Assembly: GCA_947461335.1 (NCBI GenBank)
Contig: CANHLB010000074.1
Span: forward strand, 1 to 7,931
DNA: 7,931 bases
From: Burkholderiaceae bacterium
Lineage (GTDB): Bacteria; Pseudomonadota; Gammaproteobacteria; Burkholderiales; Burkholderiaceae
Reading direction: 5' to 3'
Positions within the stretch are counted from its first letter, which is position 1, and every line of letters starts with the position of its first letter. Below the pieces are notes generated by a model. The model did not search any database. It was given only the letters and a program-made list of their open reading frames with translations, and was not told the origin of the DNA. Positions 5,297 through 7,931 of this stretch are shown piece after piece. The position numbers and the translations under genes are program-made.

Positions 5297-7485
5297 TGAA
5301 AATCTTGCAAACCTTTGGGCTTCTACTAGCTTGTAGCTTGCTACTATCTTGTGGAGGGAGTAGCTCAGGAGGGGGAGCTGGATCTAGTTCCAGTACGACC
5401 CCAAATATTTTGTTCGTCATCATGGATGATGTAGGTATTGATCAGATGGAATCATTTGGTTATGGTGGCCTTAATCCACCAAATATGCCCAACATAGCTC
5501 TGGTCGCAAATGCTGGTATTCGCTTTAGAAATACTTGGTCAATGCCGGAGTGTTCCCCAGGCCGAGCAGCAGCATTTGTTGGGCGATATCCATTTCGAAC
5601 CAATATCCCTGGTGCTATCGGAAAGTATGACTTAGCAAATTCGCAACTATCACCCTACGACATGACTACGCCAAAGCTGCTTAAAAACGCAAACTACGAA
5701 AGCGGCATGTTCGGAAAATTCCATATAGCGGGCCCTGACAACTATCCTGATGGTTACGGTGCCCCTGGAGCTCTTGGTTGGGATTATTTTTATGGGTGGG
5801 TAGATGGTTTGCCTGGATCAATTGATACAACTGCAGGCGGCGTATCTACTCTAACTGGACAAACCTATCAATGTGGTTTTGTCCCAGGACCTACTTTTTC
5901 AAACGGAGCAGCTACTGGCGCTTGCTACCAGTCGAATAATTCTTGTAGCGTGATTAGTGTTGTCTCTGCTGGTGGCGACGCACCTGGCAAGGCCTGCGCT
6001 TCAAAAGGGGGTATTTTTGTACCAAACGAATCTTGTCAGAGTACGGCTCCATCAGCATTAACCTTTAATCAACAGAATGCTTACTATGTTTCGCCTCTCA
6101 TCATTAATCAGGGCTCTAGTGTGACGCAAGTACCTTTGACTGACTCTCGCAGTCGAGGCTATCGTTCAACAATCGAAGCAAATGCTGCCATTAGCTGGAT
6201 TAATGGTCGCAGTGCATCTAAGCCTTGGATGGCAACAGTCAGTTTCACTGCCTCGCATACACCCCTTCAACAATCTCCTTCGAGCTTAGCCCCATTAACC
6301 CCCGCAACTGCTGAAGCCGTGAACTGTCAAAGTATGAGTTTACTGGGCCAACATGTGTTGCAAAATCAAGTAACCGAAGCAATGGATACCGAATTTGGGC
6401 GCATCCTGCTAGAGACTGGTTTGGCCACTAAAGGTGTGGATGGTAAATTGATTTATGACCCCAAGGCAAGCAACACCATGATTGTGATTGTTGGTGACAA
6501 TGGAACGTTAGGTGGTTCGGTTAATGCGCCATTTAATCCGCAGCGTGCTAAGGGCACAGCTTATCAAACTGGCATTTGGGTTCCTTTGATTGTCTCTGGC
6601 CCATTAGTAAATCAGCCTAACCGTGAAGTTAATCATATGGTGAATATGGTTGATGTATTTCAGTTGTTTGGGGAAATTGCAGGATTAGATGTGCCAGCAC
6701 TGGTTCCGAGGGTAATTGATTCAGCCCCTTTAATGGCCTATCTCACCAATGTAAAACAAGCGGCTATTCGCACTGTCAATTTCGCCATGGGTAGCTATAA
6801 CATTCAAGCGAATGGTGGGCGCAACGGTCCCTGTGTCATGAGTGGATCCTCTTGTACTCAAGTGCCTATTACAAAAAGTGTTTGCGAAGATAATTCTGGC
6901 GTTTGGTGGGGACCGGGATACACCGATTCAACCGTCATTAGTAATGGCGGCGTTGGTTATAAATCCTGTTGCGAGGTGAACCAGGCAAAGTATCGTGCAG
7001 GTGGATCATCCGCTTTAATCCAAATTATTCCTGAGACTACTTATGGTGTTCGTAATGAAAAATATAAGCTTGTACAGAATACGACCCAAAATTATGATTC
7101 GACCATTGACAGCTGTATTGATCCAGTCACTAAAAAACCTTTTACCATTACCACCACAGAGCTTTTTGAGATAAATCAAGATGTACCATTGCCGAAAATT
7201 GATAATACGGCTCTTGATTATTCCGCTAGCTCTACATTGACGGCAATTTATAATGACCTATTATCGAAACTGAACTCAATTCTGGCCTCACAACCACCGT
7301 GCCCGGGCGACACTAATATAGATGGCTTAGTAAACGCAGAGGATCTTAGTATTTGGCAGAAATTGTTGGTGTGGGCGGCATCGAGTTGGGCTGACTTTAA
7401 TTATGATGGCCTTACTAATGCGGCTGATGCTCAGATTATTCGCGCTAATATTGGCACCTGTCCCAAAGCAACAGCGGTATATTAA
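5296..7485 (+). CDS. Lipoprotein sulfatase (formylglycine type) with dockerin-like C-terminus
   Basis: Predicted to hydrolyse a sulfate ester of unknown identity in the cell envelope; 729 residues. I chose ATG 5296 over the in-frame ATG at 5278: it overlaps the kelch stop, has GGAAG at 5280-5284, and gives a clean signal ending in lipobox LLSC with Cys19, then a Gly/Ser linker. The alkaline-phosphatase-fold core carries the expected sulfatase set: PNILFVIMDD (metal ligands D44, D45), the maturation motif CSPGRAA (C86, R90), GKFH (K141, H143), SHTP (H321), GDNG (D401, N402) and AKGTAYQTG (K419). Position four of the CxPxR motif is Gly instead of the commoner Ser. Two cysteine-rich inserts (about 193-247 and 513-559) interrupt or follow the core. 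Residues 669-722 form two EF-hand-like dockerin repeats (DTNIDG, DFNYDG). The next gene encodes an FGE-family protein, which fits C86 being converted to formylglycine. A phosphodiesterase role is possible but less likely. Confidence 0.92.
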   Translation: MKILQTFGLLLACSLLLSCGGSSSGGGAGSSSSTTPNILFVIMDDVGIDQMESFGYGGLNPPNMPNIALVANAGIRFRNTWSMPECSPGRAAAFVGRYPFRTNIPGAIGKYDLANSQLSPYDMTTPKLLKNANYESGMFGKFHIAGPDNYPDGYGAPGALGWDYFYGWVDGLPGSIDTTAGGVSTLTGQTYQCGFVPGPTFSNGAATGACYQSNNSCSVISVVSAGGDAPGKACASKGGIFVPNESCQSTAPSALTFNQQNAYYVSPLIINQGSSVTQVPLTDSRSRGYRSTIEANAAISWINGRSASKPWMATVSFTASHTPLQQSPSSLAPLTPATAEAVNCQSMSLLGQHVLQNQVTEAMDTEFGRILLETGLATKGVDGKLIYDPKASNTMIVIVGDNGTLGGSVNAPFNPQRAKGTAYQTGIWVPLIVSGPLVNQPNREVNHMVNMVDVFQLFGEIAGLDVPALVPRVIDSAPLMAYLTNVKQAAIRTVNFAMGSYNIQANGGRNGPCVMSGSSCTQVPITKSVCEDNSGVWWGPGYTDSTVISNGGVGYKSCCEVNQAKYRAGGSSALIQIIPETTYGVRNEKYKLVQNTTQNYDSTIDSCIDPVTKKPFTITTTELFEINQDVPLPKIDNTALDYSASSTLTAIYNDLLSKLNSILASQPPCPGDTNIDGLVNAEDLSIWQKLLVWAASSWADFNYDGLTNAADAQIIRANIGTCPKATAVY
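7300..7470 (+). other. Dockerin-type tandem calcium-binding repeats in the sulfatase tail
   Basis: Codons 669-725 encode two 12-residue EF-hand-like loops of the D-x-N-x-D-G pattern: D672, N674, D676, D683 and D700, N702, D704, D711. Each is followed by a short helix-like segment (LSIWQKLL and AQIIRAN). Cys669 and Cys722 bracket the module and could form a clamp. This is the pattern of type I dockerins, which bind cohesin domains in cellulosomes, but no cohesin is seen in this window. The second loop is the part preserved in the relic at 3723-3818. Confidence 0.75.
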
Positions 7486-7488
7486 AGA

Positions 7489-7931
7489 TTGAGGTTCATT
7501 AATCAGCGCCACACCATCTTTCTTGCTGTCGCATTAGCGGTAGCCGGAAGTATTGGCGCCTACTGGTATCTTCATCGGGACAATATTCCCGCTTTAACTC
7601 CGCCGGTCATTATTCAAAGTGATGGCAAGAATGCCCCCTTAGGAATGGTATTGATTCCAGGTGGTGAGTTCTTAATGGGTAGTGATTCTAAAAAAGCCCA
7701 GGTCAACGAGAAGCCAGTACACCGAGTAAAAGTCAATGGTTTTTGGATGGATAGTACCCATGTCACAAACGATCAGTTCGCCCAGTTTGTGAAAGAAACC
7801 AATTACCGCACTACTGCAGAGCAGATTCCGGATTGGGAGACGATCAAAGTGCAATTGCCTCCAGGCATACCAAAACCTCCAGCCTCCGTTTTTGTTCCAG
7901 GGGCCATGGTATTCATTGGAACTAAAGATAA
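7489..7931 (+). CDS. Formylglycine-generating-enzyme family protein, membrane anchored, 3' end cut by window edge
   Basis: Likely oxidises the sulfatase motif cysteine to formylglycine. The frame is open from just after the sulfatase stop to the window edge, about 147 codons. From residue 53 it reads like the FGE-sulfatase fold: MVLIPGGEFLMGS, then EKPVHRVKVNGFWMDSTHVT, then NDQFAQFVKETNYRTTAEQ, in the same order as the start of the human SUMF1 domain. Residues 9-28 form a hydrophobic segment after a basic N-terminus, so it looks like a signal anchor with the catalytic domain outside the cytoplasm. There is no ATG before residue 53. The TTG at 7489, three bases after the sulfatase TAA, is my preferred start; an ATT at 7498 behind GAGG (7491-7494) is the alternative. 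ATG 7645 would give an anchorless form but has AGGA directly against it. The catalytic cysteines lie beyond the edge, so I cannot exclude a non-FGE member of this fold. Confidence 0.85.
   Translation, partial: MRFINQRHTIFLAVALAVAGSIGAYWYLHRDNIPALTPPVIIQSDGKNAPLGMVLIPGGEFLMGSDSKKAQVNEKPVHRVKVNGFWMDSTHVTNDQFAQFVKETNYRTTAEQIPDWETIKVQLPPGIPKPPASVFVPGAMVFIGTKD

Noticed and set aside
7327..7854. Minus-strand open frames at 7327-7512 and 7672-7854.
   Set aside because: They are antisense to the sulfatase tail and to the FGE-family domain, both supported by clear motifs.

Overview
The window looks like chromosomal DNA of a moderately AT-rich aerobic betaproteobacterium. The housekeeping proteins (a class I iron-sulfur fumarase and a 657-residue acetyl-CoA synthetase) read like Burkholderiaceae proteins, and the base composition makes a Polynucleobacter-like freshwater bacterium my best guess. 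That assignment is inference from protein flavour, not from a marker gene.

Layout. (1) Positions 1-1203, minus strand: the N-terminal 401 codons of a class I fumarase, cut by the left edge. (2) 1204-1359: a divergent intergenic region with an imperfect palindrome and one possible -10 box. (3) 1360-3333, plus strand: complete acs. (4) 3376-3515: a compact tRNA-Ser(GGA) unit with a perfect TATAAT box, an encoded CCA end and a strong UUCG-loop terminator. (5) 3516-3850: a gene-poor stretch holding a good sigma70-like promoter, a hairpin, and a 31-codon relic that matches the last 31 codons of the sulfatase gene about 3.7 kb downstream. (6) 3851-7931: a tight three-gene operon encoding a kelch-repeat lipoprotein, a lipoprotein sulfatase with a dockerin-like C-terminus, and a formylglycine-generating-enzyme (FGE) family protein cut by the right edge.

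How the genes work together. Fumarase and Acs are central carbon enzymes (TCA cycle and acetate activation) and share a divergent control region. The second half is an accessory module for an exported sulfatase. The sulfatase has the CxPxR motif whose cysteine must become formylglycine, and the next gene encodes an FGE-type protein with an N-terminal membrane anchor. The kelch lipoprotein starts the operon, and its stop codon overlaps the sulfatase start by one base. It shares the same N-terminal design of lipobox plus Gly/Ser linker, so both are predicted to be anchored in the same envelope compartment. The relic upstream suggests that the locus once held a second, diverged dockerin-tailed sulfatase and has been remodelled next to the tRNA gene. 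The sulfatase substrate cannot be read from the sequence.
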